This document shows, piece after piece, positions 47,519 through 55,893 of a stretch of DNA of 64,000 nt (position 1 is the first letter of the stretch; each line of letters opens with the position of its first letter). The position numbers were made by a program, and so were the translations under genes. The DNA comes from Acinetobacter sp. C32I (GTDB taxonomy: Bacteria > Pseudomonadota > Gammaproteobacteria > Pseudomonadales > Moraxellaceae): assembly GCF_023702715.1 (NCBI RefSeq), contig NZ_CP098480.1:2604001-2668000 (forward strand). The letters run 5' to 3'. Below the pieces are notes generated by a model. The model searched no databases. It was given only the letters and a program-made list of their open reading frames with translations, and had not been told where the DNA came from.

Positions 47519-47814
47519 AGTGAGAAGCGGTTTTTAGGTGGTGTGTATAGGTAACTCTGAATATATTGAGATACTGTTGCTCTATCATATGGGCGACCAA
47601 AGACATTTTGATACATGTATTCGTTGATTCCATATGGTCCATTGTTAGTAAAGGTAGCCAAAGCATTGGCTGCCAATACTGGTTTACTGGCATTGCATAG
47701 TGCTATATCTATAACTTTACCAAAACTCTTTTTAGCAATTGCCATACGAGTAGTAAAACTATCTTTGGCTAGCTCTGAAATAAACTTTTCCTCTTCATTG
47801 ATTACATGTTTATT
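47515..47814 (-). pseudogene. 3'-end remnant of a toxin/effector gene
   Basis: An open frame of about 99 codons with no plausible start until an internal ATG at 47745, entering directly from the end of the upstream frameshifted gene. It encodes EEEKFISELAKDSFTTRMA and ends VSQYIQSYLYTPPKNRFSL. The internal segment NNGPYGINEYMYQNVFGRPYD looks like part of a folded enzyme domain. Its stop overlaps the next gene's start (ATGA). It reads best as the C-terminal toxin module of a lost effector, kept beside its immunity gene. The enzymatic type is not recognised. Confidence 0.55.
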
Positions 47815-48312
47815 TTAATTTTAAACATTTTAATTGATCTAAATAATCCTTACTTCCTCTGAGTTTTTCAAGATAAATCGGCTGCAATGATAAAGCTTTA
47901 TTCATATCTTCTCGGAGGCTTTGTGGAAATTTTTCCATATCGGTTGTATTAGAATATTTTTTAAAAACTTATTAAAAATACAAAGTCCATCGACTCCTTC
48001 AATATCAATATCTTTATTGTTTTTAATTTCGTTTTCAAAATTTTCATTATTCATCTCATAACTGCCAAATAAAGAGTCAGTTTTATTTACTGCATAAATG
48101 AGTAGTTCATTATTAATCGCTGATTTTTTATCAGCATTTTCATAAGCTGAAACATACAACCTTCTAGATTTATTAATATCATCACTAATAGTTATTGATC
48201 TGGCTTTTAGAATTTCACCAATAAGCTTTTCGCTTTCTTCTTTGTTTGTATTATTTGCATGGCTACATCCGAAAAGAGCAAAAATTAAAAAAGATATGCA
48301 TAAACGTTTCAT
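47810..48312 (-). pseudogene. Frameshifted two-cysteine lipoprotein (immunity-like)
   Basis: The gene starts MKRLCISFLIFALFGC (lipobox FGC) and reads normally to CIFNKFLK. In the frame as given it then stops at 47902. Adding one A to the minus-strand A-run opposite 47957-47962 restores a frame that continues KKYSNTTDMEKFPQSLREDM to a stop at 47810 and includes LQPIYLEKLRGSKDYLDQLKC. That restored end aligns with the neighbouring lipoprotein's C-terminus, so the shift is real relative to its family. It may be decay, phase variation or a sequencing error. Confidence 0.65.
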
Positions 48313-48333
48313 TAATTATTCCAGTTGTTGAAC

Positions 48334-48471
48334 TTAAAATTTTTCATATTCTTCTGATTTTGGAACGTGATAACCATATTCTGTTCGGCACAGTTCATAG
48401 GCTTGTCTATTCAATTTTTTACCACAGCCACAAAAAATCTCATAATTAAAGCGAATATAACCCACATAAAA
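48334..48471 (-). pseudogene. 3'-end remnant of a second toxin/effector gene
   Basis: A startless open stretch of 45 codons, ending 21 nt before the immunity-like gene at 48312. It encodes FNYEIFCGCGKKLNR followed by QAYELCRTEYGYHVPKSEEY. The two CGCG cysteines and the aromatic composition look like protein-coding sequence. Its 5' part merges into the dispersed repeat (48449-48522), which suggests that recombination at the repeat removed the rest of the gene. Identity unknown. Confidence 0.45.
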
Positions 48472-48522
48472 GAATGGAAAACAGAAATAAACACTCCCAA
48501 CCTAAACATAGGTGGGTTATGA
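48449..48522 (-). repeat. Dispersed repeat, copy B
   Basis: Second copy of the repeat at 46383-46460. On the minus strand it reads CTCATAACCCACCTATGTTTAGGTTGGGAG and continues to an AT-rich part ending TTCGCTTT. CCCACCTA and TAGGTTGGG form a hairpin. Copies A and B bracket the lipoprotein/remnant block. Confidence 0.55.
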
Positions 48523-48540
48523 GCTGTAGAATATAAATGG

Positions 48541-49185
48541 CTAATTTAAAACAATCTTTTTACTTTTTATATTATAGATAAAAGTAGTAGTAAATTTATT
48601 GGAGTCAACACCTACTCCTATGTCACTATTATTCTTAATAAAAAAACTAGATATATCTGAATAAGCAACCCTTTTTTTATTCTCAATTAGGCTTTGTAGT
48701 GTCATATCAGCACAGTAATCAGGTAGATCTTTTTTTACGGAAAGGCAAGGTAAAATAAAACTATTTATACTCTTCAATACATCATACTTAGAAATTTTTT
48801 TATCTTTAAGATATTCTGAAAGACTTAGCTCCTTTTTATTGGATAGACTCAGTGTGTAATATTTATTAAAGTATCTTTCTGTTGAGTTACTGATGTTATA
48901 ATTAATTGAAAAACTTAATATATCCTCATTCTGAAATAGTTTTTCAAAACTAATTTCTGTAGGGTACTGCTCATCTTCTCTATCAAAATTAGTTGCAATA
49001 AATTTAGAAATAGAATCATTAATCTCTTTAAATTGTTTTCCTTTTATTGATGGATATGAACCACTTAATTGAAGATTATGGCTTGGCATAATATGGTTGC
49101 TAATTAACTCATTATTTGTTTTTGTATGCCCTATAGTTATGTATGAAAAAAACATAAATATTAAACTGAATACTTTAAACTTCAT
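48541..49185 (-). CDS. Periplasmic candidate immunity protein (RsiV/DUF3298-like)
   Basis: A 214-residue exported protein with a signal peptide (MKFKVFSLIFMFFSYITIGHT). The mature part (ISFEKLFQNEDILSFSINYNI, YFNKYYTLSLSNKKELSLSEYL, then a helical segment with two cysteines) resembles the DUF3298/RsiV C-terminal fold, known to bind lysozyme. Its ATG (49185) overlaps the effector's TGA as ATGA, with GGAAAG 5 nt upstream, so the two are translationally coupled. Together this suggests a periplasmic immunity protein against a cell-wall-attacking effector. The fold call is tentative. Confidence 0.65.
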   Translation of the reverse strand: MKFKVFSLIFMFFSYITIGHTKTNNELISNHIMPSHNLQLSGSYPSIKGKQFKEINDSISKFIATNFDREDEQYPTEISFEKLFQNEDILSFSINYNISNSTERYFNKYYTLSLSNKKELSLSEYLKDKKISKYDVLKSINSFILPCLSVKKDLPDYCADMTLQSLIENKKRVAYSDISSFFIKNNSDIGVGVDSNKFTTTFIYNIKSKKIVLN

Positions 49186-50304
49186 GCTGCTTTCCAAAAA
49201 ATAGTATGGCCTGCTGTTACTTTGGCAGTTAGTGATTTGCTAACGTTGCTACCCGTGTTGTATTCAAAATTACCAGTCGTCCAGTTTGTATTATCTTTAA
49301 AAACTTTTGCAGGAATTTCATAGAAAATACCACTATATTTAACTCGTCCTTTAGGATATTCCTTCAATGAGCCGACTAGGAATTCATCATATATCGCTTT
49401 AGAGATTGTGATTTTCTTATATTCTCTAAACTTAGCATGTGGCTTATTTGTATTATCTTTATATTTATACGGACTTTCTAACCCCCATGCTAAGAAATCT
49501 GTTCCATCCCAATGTGTTGCACCATCTGTAGGATCTTCCTCTCCTAGACAAACTTTTAAAACCCCCTTACGAGCAAGTCCATACTTAGGATCTTCCACTT
49601 TCCCATTGTTGGGTTTATCTGGTAAAGGGGTCTTTGTTCCAGCCGGCATCGTAGAATAGCCTGACATTAATAATGAATGTAAATCCTTTTTTACTTGTTT
49701 TGCGTAATTGTTAGCAGTGAAAGCAATAAATATACATTCTAAGGTCGCTGTTCCAGATTCATGTGAAACAACCCTTGAGCATTCTTGGAATTTTTTATGA
49801 GTAATATTTGCATATTGAGGGGAGATAAAATCGCTATCTGATTTCTTTCCATTACAGGCATATACATTTTCAAGATTACCTTTTCCATTGGAAATTTTTC
49901 CTTCATATAACCCAGTATTTATATTGTAGTAATAACCATTCAAAAGCTCATTTTTGCTATCAGTTAAATTGTTATTGAAACTTTGTTGAGACCTAGTAGG
50001 ATGAAAAAGAGAGGAAGCTGAACCTAAACTAGAACTGCCACTTTCTCCCACAACATGAGATTGTTTCGGTAAAATTTTAGCACCACAAGTAAGCTGATCA
50101 CCGACATAAGCAACAGCTTTACCATCAAGAATAATATGATCATGACTTTTAATAATCTTTGACCAACATTTACATTTAGGGCAAAAATGGCCATCACCTG
50201 CTACCAAAAAATAAATTACCCATTTGAGAGGTTCTCATTTGGGTTGCAGGAATGATACCACCATGATTTGTCATCGAGTTATGAATTGCAAAGCCTACAG
50301 CCAT
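49182..50304 (-). pseudogene. PAAR-domain T6SS effector, frameshifted in this sequence
   Basis: The gene should start at ATG 50304 (AGGAG 7 nt upstream) with MAVGFAIHNSMTNHGGIIPA, but the frame breaks at a minus-strand T6 run opposite 50206-50211. Removing one T joins it to the long downstream frame: AGDGHFCPKCKCWSKIIKS, GKAVAYVGDQLTCGAKILP (PAAR-type tip domain), a Ser/Asn linker, then a C-terminal domain with ECSRVVSHESG, ARKGVLKVCLGEEDPTDG and ATHWDGTDFLAWG. The last motifs resemble PAAR-linked cell-wall-hydrolase-like toxins. Restored length is about 373 residues. It may be a true pseudogene, phase-variable or a sequence error. It lies between a PAAR gene and its immunity gene. Confidence 0.75.
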
Positions 50305-50321
50305 GATTGTCTCCTAAGAAA

Positions 50322-50744
50322 TTAGTCATGACTGAGAAAACCTTGAGGGATTTCTCGATCAGCATACAAACGGTACTCAAAAACAGACTGTAGGCTTTCA
50401 ATGATTTCATCACCATTTTCTAAACGACTACCAACAAGTGCAATGTCATATCCTTCAATCGACCCTGCTTCGCCAGCACCCGATATAATTTTAGAGGTTG
50501 TCCCATCCTCATAAATGGCTTCATCACCAACAACAGCAAGAAGATGTCCTTGTGCTTTAATTTTTTGGTTAATCGTCGCTCTGATTAAACCTCCATTTTT
50601 TGTTTTAGAACCATGTGTCGCAACAAAGAACTTTTTATGTTTTTGTTTATTCATAAACTCTTGTTCAGCAGCAATACGTTCATGAATTTCCTCTATAGAT
50701 AAATTGGATACTTCATCTTGAGATAAATGTTTTTTAGGATTCAC
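50322..50744 (-). CDS. PAAR-domain protein (T6SS spike tip)
   Basis: A 140-residue cytosolic protein. After a helical N-terminus (LSIEEIHERIAAEQEFMNKQ) comes a PAAR-like beta domain: ATHGSKTKNGGLIRATI, GHLLAVVGDEAIYEDG, GAGEAGSIEGYDIALVGSRL. PAAR proteins sharpen the VgrG spike and carry effectors. It is the first gene of the unit; the effector gene starts 17 nt after its stop. No VgrG, Hcp or sheath gene is in the window, so it must serve a T6SS encoded elsewhere. Confidence 0.78.
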   Translation of the reverse strand: MNPKKHLSQDEVSNLSIEEIHERIAAEQEFMNKQKHKKFFVATHGSKTKNGGLIRATINQKIKAQGHLLAVVGDEAIYEDGTTSKIISGAGEAGSIEGYDIALVGSRLENGDEIIESLQSVFEYRLYADREIPQGFLSHD

Positions 50745-50937
50745 TTATATATCCTCATTCTTATTTAATTGAACAATTAATATTAAATACATTATTTTTC
50801 TTTATTTATTCAATAAAAACCATATACAACACTTATAATTGGCATGTAATGTCAACAAATAATGATAATTAAGTTTATATATTTACATTTTGTATTATAA
50901 GAAAAAGTACAGCATTAACTTTTGATTTACAGAAAAT

Positions 50938-50968
50938 AAAAAAGCGCATCTTTCGATACGCTTTTAGC
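50938..50968 (-). terminator. Intrinsic terminator after the FAD-dependent dehydrogenase gene
   Basis: On the minus strand GCGTATCGAAAGATGCGC (stem GCG/CGC plus ATC/GAT) is followed by TTTTTTATTTT. It lies just beyond the stop at 50994. Confidence 0.75.
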
Positions 50969-50993
50969 AAAACTTCTTTTATCTAATCAAGCA

Positions 50994-52403
50994 TTAAAGA
51001 TCAAATAATTTGCCTGGGTTCATAATCCCATTCGGGTCAAACGCCAACTTCAATGCCTTCATATATTCAATTTCTTCAGGCGAACGTGAATACTCTAAAT
51101 ATGGCTTCTTAGTCATACCGACACCATGCTCGGCAGAGATCGAACCATCATATTTTTTCACGGTATCAAACACGTATTTATTCACCACCTGACACTTGGC
51201 AAAGAACTCATCTTTGGTCAAGTTTTCAGGTTTTAAAATATTTAAGTGCAAATTACCGTCACCAATATGACCAAACCAACAGATTTCAAAATCTGGATAA
51301 TTGTCAGCAACAATCGCATCAATTTCCGCAATAAATGCAGGTACATGAGTAATTAATACTGAGATGTCGTTTTTGTATGGAATAAACGGCGCAATCGATT
51401 CTGAAATATCTTCACGCAAACGCCATAAGCTTTGAGCCTGTTCAAGACTTTGGCTCATCACCCCATCAATCACCCAACCTTGTTCCATACAATGCTCAAA
51501 AATCTGCATTGCCTTGTCCATGATTGGTTCATACGGTGCTTCAAATTCCAATAACACATAGAACGGGCATTGTGTTTCAAATGGACGTTGTACATGACCA
51601 CGATCCAATACTTTCTGCATTGCCAATTCACCAAAGAATTCAAAAGCAGTCAGGTCAATTGCGTTTTGGAAGGCATGTAATACAGGCATCACGGCTTCAA
51701 AGTCTGGCGCACCCAAGACCATCACTTGTAAGTTTTGTGGCTGACGCTCAAGCTTGATTTCAGCTTCTGTCACTAGACCCAGCGTACCTTCACCACCAAT
51801 AAATAAGTGTTGCAGCGAATAACCTGTCGCATTCTTAATCATGCCTTTGTTTAAACGCAGCACATCACCTTTACCTGTCACCACAGTTAAACCGAGTACC
51901 CAGTTACGGGTCATGCCATACTTGATGACTTTAATGCCGCCCGCATTGGTGCCGATGTTACCACCAATCTGGCTTGAACCTGCTGAAGCAAAATCGACTG
52001 GATAATACATGCCCTGTTCTTCGGCATAATTCTGTAATTGTTCAGTCACCACGCCTGCTTGCACACGGACCATACGATCTGCTGGGAAGAACTCAAGAAT
52101 CTGGTTCATCTTGTCAAAGCTAATCACGATCTCGCCATTGGTCGCCACCGCACCCGCTGACAGGCCAGTACGCCCTCCTGATGGGGTAATCGCGACATTA
52201 AATTGATTGGCAAGTTTAACAATGGCCTGAACGTGTTCAGTGCTTGAAGGGAAAACGATGACTGATGGGTTCGGATCAAAATGTTTGGTATGATCTCGTC
52301 CCCAATTTTCCAAACTATCGGCATCGGTTTTAATTCGGTTTTCACCCACAATTGCCGTTAATTGGGTCAATAACTCAGGTGTTAAAGCGACTGAAGCATT
52401 CAT
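50994..52403 (-). CDS. FAD-binding dehydrogenase, probable D-2-hydroxyglutarate dehydrogenase
   Basis: A 469-residue member of the GlcD/D-lactate dehydrogenase flavoprotein family: PCMH-type FAD domain (VIVFPSSTEHVQAIVKLAN, TPSGGRTGLSAGAV, GGNIGTNAGGIKVIKYG) and the FAD-oxidase C domain with WFGHIGDGNLHLNIL and SAEHGVGMTKKPYL (metal/substrate site). It is divergent from serA. In Pseudomonas a D-2-hydroxyglutarate dehydrogenase works with SerA by removing the D-2-hydroxyglutarate that SerA makes, so the location favours this substrate over D-lactate or glycolate. Electron acceptor unknown (probably ETF). Confidence 0.82.
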   Translation of the reverse strand: MNASVALTPELLTQLTAIVGENRIKTDADSLENWGRDHTKHFDPNPSVIVFPSSTEHVQAIVKLANQFNVAITPSGGRTGLSAGAVATNGEIVISFDKMNQILEFFPADRMVRVQAGVVTEQLQNYAEEQGMYYPVDFASAGSSQIGGNIGTNAGGIKVIKYGMTRNWVLGLTVVTGKGDVLRLNKGMIKNATGYSLQHLFIGGEGTLGLVTEAEIKLERQPQNLQVMVLGAPDFEAVMPVLHAFQNAIDLTAFEFFGELAMQKVLDRGHVQRPFETQCPFYVLLEFEAPYEPIMDKAMQIFEHCMEQGWVIDGVMSQSLEQAQSLWRLREDISESIAPFIPYKNDISVLITHVPAFIAEIDAIVADNYPDFEICWFGHIGDGNLHLNILKPENLTKDEFFAKCQVVNKYVFDTVKKYDGSISAEHGVGMTKKPYLEYSRSPEEIEYMKALKLAFDPNGIMNPGKLFDL

Positions 52404-52750
52404 CGTTTACAGGCCTAGCAAGAAGTAAAGATAGAGCATTTGAATAACAACACAATATTTTTCAATATCTTAAAATGCTGTATTCAACATATAGAAACTC
52501 GGCAGAACAGCGCAAACCTGATGTTTTCAGATTTGACTATCAGATCTCTGCATTTTACATAGAAGCAGGCATAGGATAAAGCTTAGGATAAAGATACTGT
52601 AATAACAAAATGTGTATAACCAATAAAATTCAGCTTCAACTGAAAAATTATCAATAATTCTGCTGCGCTAATTTTAAACCAAATATTTATATCTCAAAGC
52701 TCTATGCTATAGTACTGCAACTAAATTTTGGCCTTTGTAGCGGAGCCGTA
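52404..52750. other. Divergent control region of 347 nt between the flavoprotein gene and serA
   Basis: It contains a TATAGT hexamer near 52708 as a candidate serA -10 box with no good -35. GGAG (52742-52745) is the serA Shine-Dalgarno, 5 nt before the start codon at 52751. No RNA gene is recognised. Shared regulation of the two genes is plausible but not shown. Confidence 0.4.
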
Positions 52751-53983
52751 ATGAGCCAACATCTATCACTACCTAAAGACAAAATCCGTTTCCTTCTGTT
52801 AGAAGGTGTGCATCAAAATGCCATCGATACTTTAAATGCAGCGGGTTATACCAACATCGATTATCACAAAACTGCGCTTGAAGGCGATGCTTTAAAAGAA
52901 GCAGTTAAAGATGCTCACTTCATTGGTATTCGTTCCCGTACGCAATTAACTGAAGAAATCTTTGAAGCTGCGAACAAACTGATCGCAGTCGGTTGCTTCT
53001 GTATTGGTACCAACCAAGTCGATTTAAAAGCGGCGATGTCTCGTGGTATCCCTGTATTCAACGCACCGTATTCAAATACACGTTCGGTTGCAGAATTAGT
53101 TCTTGCTGAAACAATTCTGTTGCTTCGTCGTGTACCTGAAAAATCGAAAGATACACATGCGGGCGGTTGGAATAAAGCTGCGGTGGGTTCGTTTGAAACT
53201 CGTGGTAAGACTTTAGGTATCGTCGGTTACGGCTCGATTGGTTCACAACTTTCTGTTTTGGCAGAAAGCTTAGGTATGAAAGTCATCTATTTTGATGCTG
53301 TGACTAAATTACCATTAGGTAATGCACGTCAAGTTGGCTCTTTAGATGAACTTTTGGAAACTGCGGATGTGGTAACGCTACACGTTCCAGATGTTCCGTC
53401 AACGCGTAACTTCTTCAAAAAAGAACAATTCGCGAAAATGAAAAAAGGCTCAATCTTCTTGAACGCAGCACGCGGTACATGTGTGGTGATCGAAGATTTA
53501 GCGGATGCGATCAAATCAGGTCACATCGCGGGTGCAGCGGTTGACGTATTCCCGAAAGAACCAAAAGCCAATGGTGAAGAGTTCCTATCACCACTTCGCG
53601 GTTTAGACAACGTGATCTTAACCCCACACGTGGGTGGTTCAACCATGGAAGCGCAAGCAAACATCGGTTTAGAAGTGGCTGAAAAATTCGTTGCTTATTC
53701 AGACAAAGGGATGACCCTTTCTGCGGTGAACTTCCCAGAAATCGCATTACCACTTTCTGATGGTCAACACCGTTTGCTGCACATCCACAAAAACGTTCCG
53801 GGTGTGTTATCGAAAATCAATACATTGTTCGCTGAACAAGGCATCAACATCTCTGGTCAGTCGTTAATGACTAAAGGTGATATCGGTTACTTGGTGATGG
53901 ATGTTGACGCATCTGCATCTCAAGAAGCGCTTGATACTTTGAACCACGTTGAAGGCACCATCCGCGTTCGCGTATTGTTCTAA
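52751..53983 (+). CDS. serA: D-3-phosphoglycerate dehydrogenase
   Basis: The first enzyme of serine synthesis: oxidises 3-phosphoglycerate with NAD+, and can reduce 2-oxoglutarate to D-2-hydroxyglutarate. The 410-residue protein equals the E. coli length. Seen in order are GIRSRTQLTEEIFEAANKL, the Rossmann loop GIVGYGSIGSQLSVLAESLG, the catalytic FLNAARGTCV arginine segment, the LTPHVGGSTMEAQANIG histidine segment, and a C-terminal ACT domain (HIHKNVPGVLSKINTLFAEQ) for feedback by serine. Ends at a strong terminator. Confidence 0.96.
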   Translation: MSQHLSLPKDKIRFLLLEGVHQNAIDTLNAAGYTNIDYHKTALEGDALKEAVKDAHFIGIRSRTQLTEEIFEAANKLIAVGCFCIGTNQVDLKAAMSRGIPVFNAPYSNTRSVAELVLAETILLLRRVPEKSKDTHAGGWNKAAVGSFETRGKTLGIVGYGSIGSQLSVLAESLGMKVIYFDAVTKLPLGNARQVGSLDELLETADVVTLHVPDVPSTRNFFKKEQFAKMKKGSIFLNAARGTCVVIEDLADAIKSGHIAGAAVDVFPKEPKANGEEFLSPLRGLDNVILTPHVGGSTMEAQANIGLEVAEKFVAYSDKGMTLSAVNFPEIALPLSDGQHRLLHIHKNVPGVLSKINTLFAEQGINISGQSLMTKGDIGYLVMDVDASASQEALDTLNHVEGTIRVRVLF

Positions 53984-54004
53984 GCAATATTTAGAATAAT
54001 GTCG

Positions 54005-54035
54005 AAAAAGCCACAGTTGATGCTGTGGCTTTTTT
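54005..54035 (+). terminator. Intrinsic terminator after serA
   Basis: The stem AAAAGCCACAG / CTGTGGCTTTT has a 6-nt loop, followed by TT. Confidence 0.9.
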
Positions 54036-54086
54036 ATGGGCGTTTGACTTATTATGTGAATATTATACCAACTGTTAAATAATAAA

Positions 54087-54968
54087 ATGTCTACCCCAAT
54101 GCTGAAAACACCACTACATGCTTTATTGCTGTTGATGATTGCCATGTTGTGTGTGCAAGGCAGTGGTTCTTTGGCCAAAATTCTGTTTCAAAGCTTTCCT
54201 GTATTAACCGTTTCCGCTATGCGCCTATTTTTTGGTGCGATCATATTGGCGGTGATTTTTAAAATCTGGACCATCAATTTCAAAGTAGTGCGTTGGAAAG
54301 CCATTCTCACTTATGGGGTGGCACTTGCAGGTATGAATGCGCTGTTCTATTTATCATTAGAACGCTTACCGCTAGGCCTTGCCGTTGCCTTTGAATTTAT
54401 TGGACCTTTAAGTGTCGCGCTATATCATGCTCGGCAGAAATATGACTTCATCTGGGTTGGCTGTGCCATTCTGGGCTTAATGTTGCTCTTTCCTTTGCAA
54501 CAGGCACAACAAGGTCTCGATCTGCTTGGCGTATTCTTTGCCATCAGTGCAGGTGCGTGTTGGGCACTGTATATTATTGCGGGGCAAAAACCATCGGGCA
54601 TCTCAGGCAACCATACAGTTTGCCTAGGCATGTCGATTGGTATGCTCTGCTTGCTGCCCTTTGCACTCTTTTCAGGCGCCATCGATCGGGTATTTGAACT
54701 GCCAAACTTATACTATTTTATTGGTCTTGCGATCTTAGCCAGTGCCTTACCCTTTACCCTAGAAATGATTGCATTGCGTAGTTTAACCCCGCTCAGCTTT
54801 GGTACCTTAATGAGCTTGGAACCCGCAGTGGCTGCACTCTCAGGCTTTATCTTCCTAGGTGAAGTGTTGCTTTGGAATCAATGGTTAGCATTGGGCACCA
54901 TTATTATTGCCTCGATTGGCTGTACCTTTACCACGCAACAGGCTCGACAGCAAAAAGAGGCCAAATAA
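54087..54968 (+). CDS. EamA-family exporter (RhtA-like)
   Basis: A 293-residue, ten-helix drug/metabolite-transporter-superfamily protein with two EamA repeats. It has the RhtA-type pattern LPLGLAVAFEFIGPLSVALYHARQ in the first repeat and LTPLSFGTLMSLEPAVAALSG in the second. RhtA exports threonine/homoserine, so amino-acid or metabolite efflux is likely. A second, related EamA gene follows 53 nt later on the same strand. The pair looks like a tandem duplication that has diverged. Confidence 0.82.
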   Translation: MSTPMLKTPLHALLLLMIAMLCVQGSGSLAKILFQSFPVLTVSAMRLFFGAIILAVIFKIWTINFKVVRWKAILTYGVALAGMNALFYLSLERLPLGLAVAFEFIGPLSVALYHARQKYDFIWVGCAILGLMLLFPLQQAQQGLDLLGVFFAISAGACWALYIIAGQKPSGISGNHTVCLGMSIGMLCLLPFALFSGAIDRVFELPNLYYFIGLAILASALPFTLEMIALRSLTPLSFGTLMSLEPAVAALSGFIFLGEVLLWNQWLALGTIIIASIGCTFTTQQARQQKEAK

Positions 54969-55021
54969 ATGATCTTGCCTCAACATCAGAAAAACGCTCT
55001 CGCTTATCTTGGAGATCTTAG

Positions 55022-55879
55022 ATGAAAAATCTCCAATTGGTTGCCGTGCTGTACATGGTATTGTCCATGCTGTCTTATCAGATCAGTGCATCCTTTGCCA
55101 AACAATTAATCGCCACGCTTGATCCACTCACCGTGACAATTTTAAGACTGTGTTTTGCGACCATTCTGGTGGCAATCATGTTCCGTTCATGGAAAATCAT
55201 TTCCAAATTGAAGGAGCTAAAATGGCGAGATTTACTCTGTTATAGCGCAGCCTTGTGTTGTATGAATATTCTGTTCTATACCTCTTTGGGTAAGTTACCT
55301 CAAGGAATCGCAGTAGGTTTAGAGTTTATTGGCCCATTGGGTTTAGCCCTACTCTCGATTAAACAGCGCAGTGATTACATTTGGGTGGCATTTGCGATTT
55401 TAGGCATTGCTTTAATGGTGCCTTGGCACAGTGCCAATGCGCAGCATTTTTCCTATATCGGTGCAGCCTGTGCGCTGGGTGCAGGATTCTTTTGGGCCTT
55501 ATATATTTATTATGGGCATCGCGTGGTACAGCAAAATATTGGCATGCATGCGCTAACGATTGCTATTGGTCTATCCGCTCTGACCTTACTGCCTTTTGGT
55601 CTATGGAATAACGCGCCAGTGCTACTAGATACTCAATATTGGGGCAAAGCACTGGTGATTGCCCTAATGGCAACTGCGATTCCTTATGCTCTGGATTTAA
55701 TGGCACTCAAACGGCTAACTAAGCTCAGTTATGGGACGCTTTCCAGCCTTGCGCCTGCATTGGCAGCCTTAGCAGGTCTGGTACTGCTACATGAGCGAAT
55801 TAGCTTAATTCAGTGGGTGGCTTTGGCTTGTATTATGGTGGCTTCGATTGGTGTTACCTTACGCGGTGGAAAAGCTTAG
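55022..55879 (+). CDS. EamA-family exporter (RhtA-like), second copy
   Basis: A 285-residue ten-helix transporter closely patterned on its upstream neighbour: LPQGIAVGLEFIGPLGLALLSIKQR in place of the first copy's segment, and LTKLSYGTLSSLAPALAALAG in the second repeat. It probably shares the upstream transcript, with GGAGATCTTAG before the ATG. The substrate is unknown; its neighbourhood with serA does not prove a serine link. Confidence 0.82.
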   Translation: MKNLQLVAVLYMVLSMLSYQISASFAKQLIATLDPLTVTILRLCFATILVAIMFRSWKIISKLKELKWRDLLCYSAALCCMNILFYTSLGKLPQGIAVGLEFIGPLGLALLSIKQRSDYIWVAFAILGIALMVPWHSANAQHFSYIGAACALGAGFFWALYIYYGHRVVQQNIGMHALTIAIGLSALTLLPFGLWNNAPVLLDTQYWGKALVIALMATAIPYALDLMALKRLTKLSYGTLSSLAPALAALAGLVLLHERISLIQWVALACIMVASIGVTLRGGKA

Positions 55880-55893
55880 TTAGATCTAAGCCG

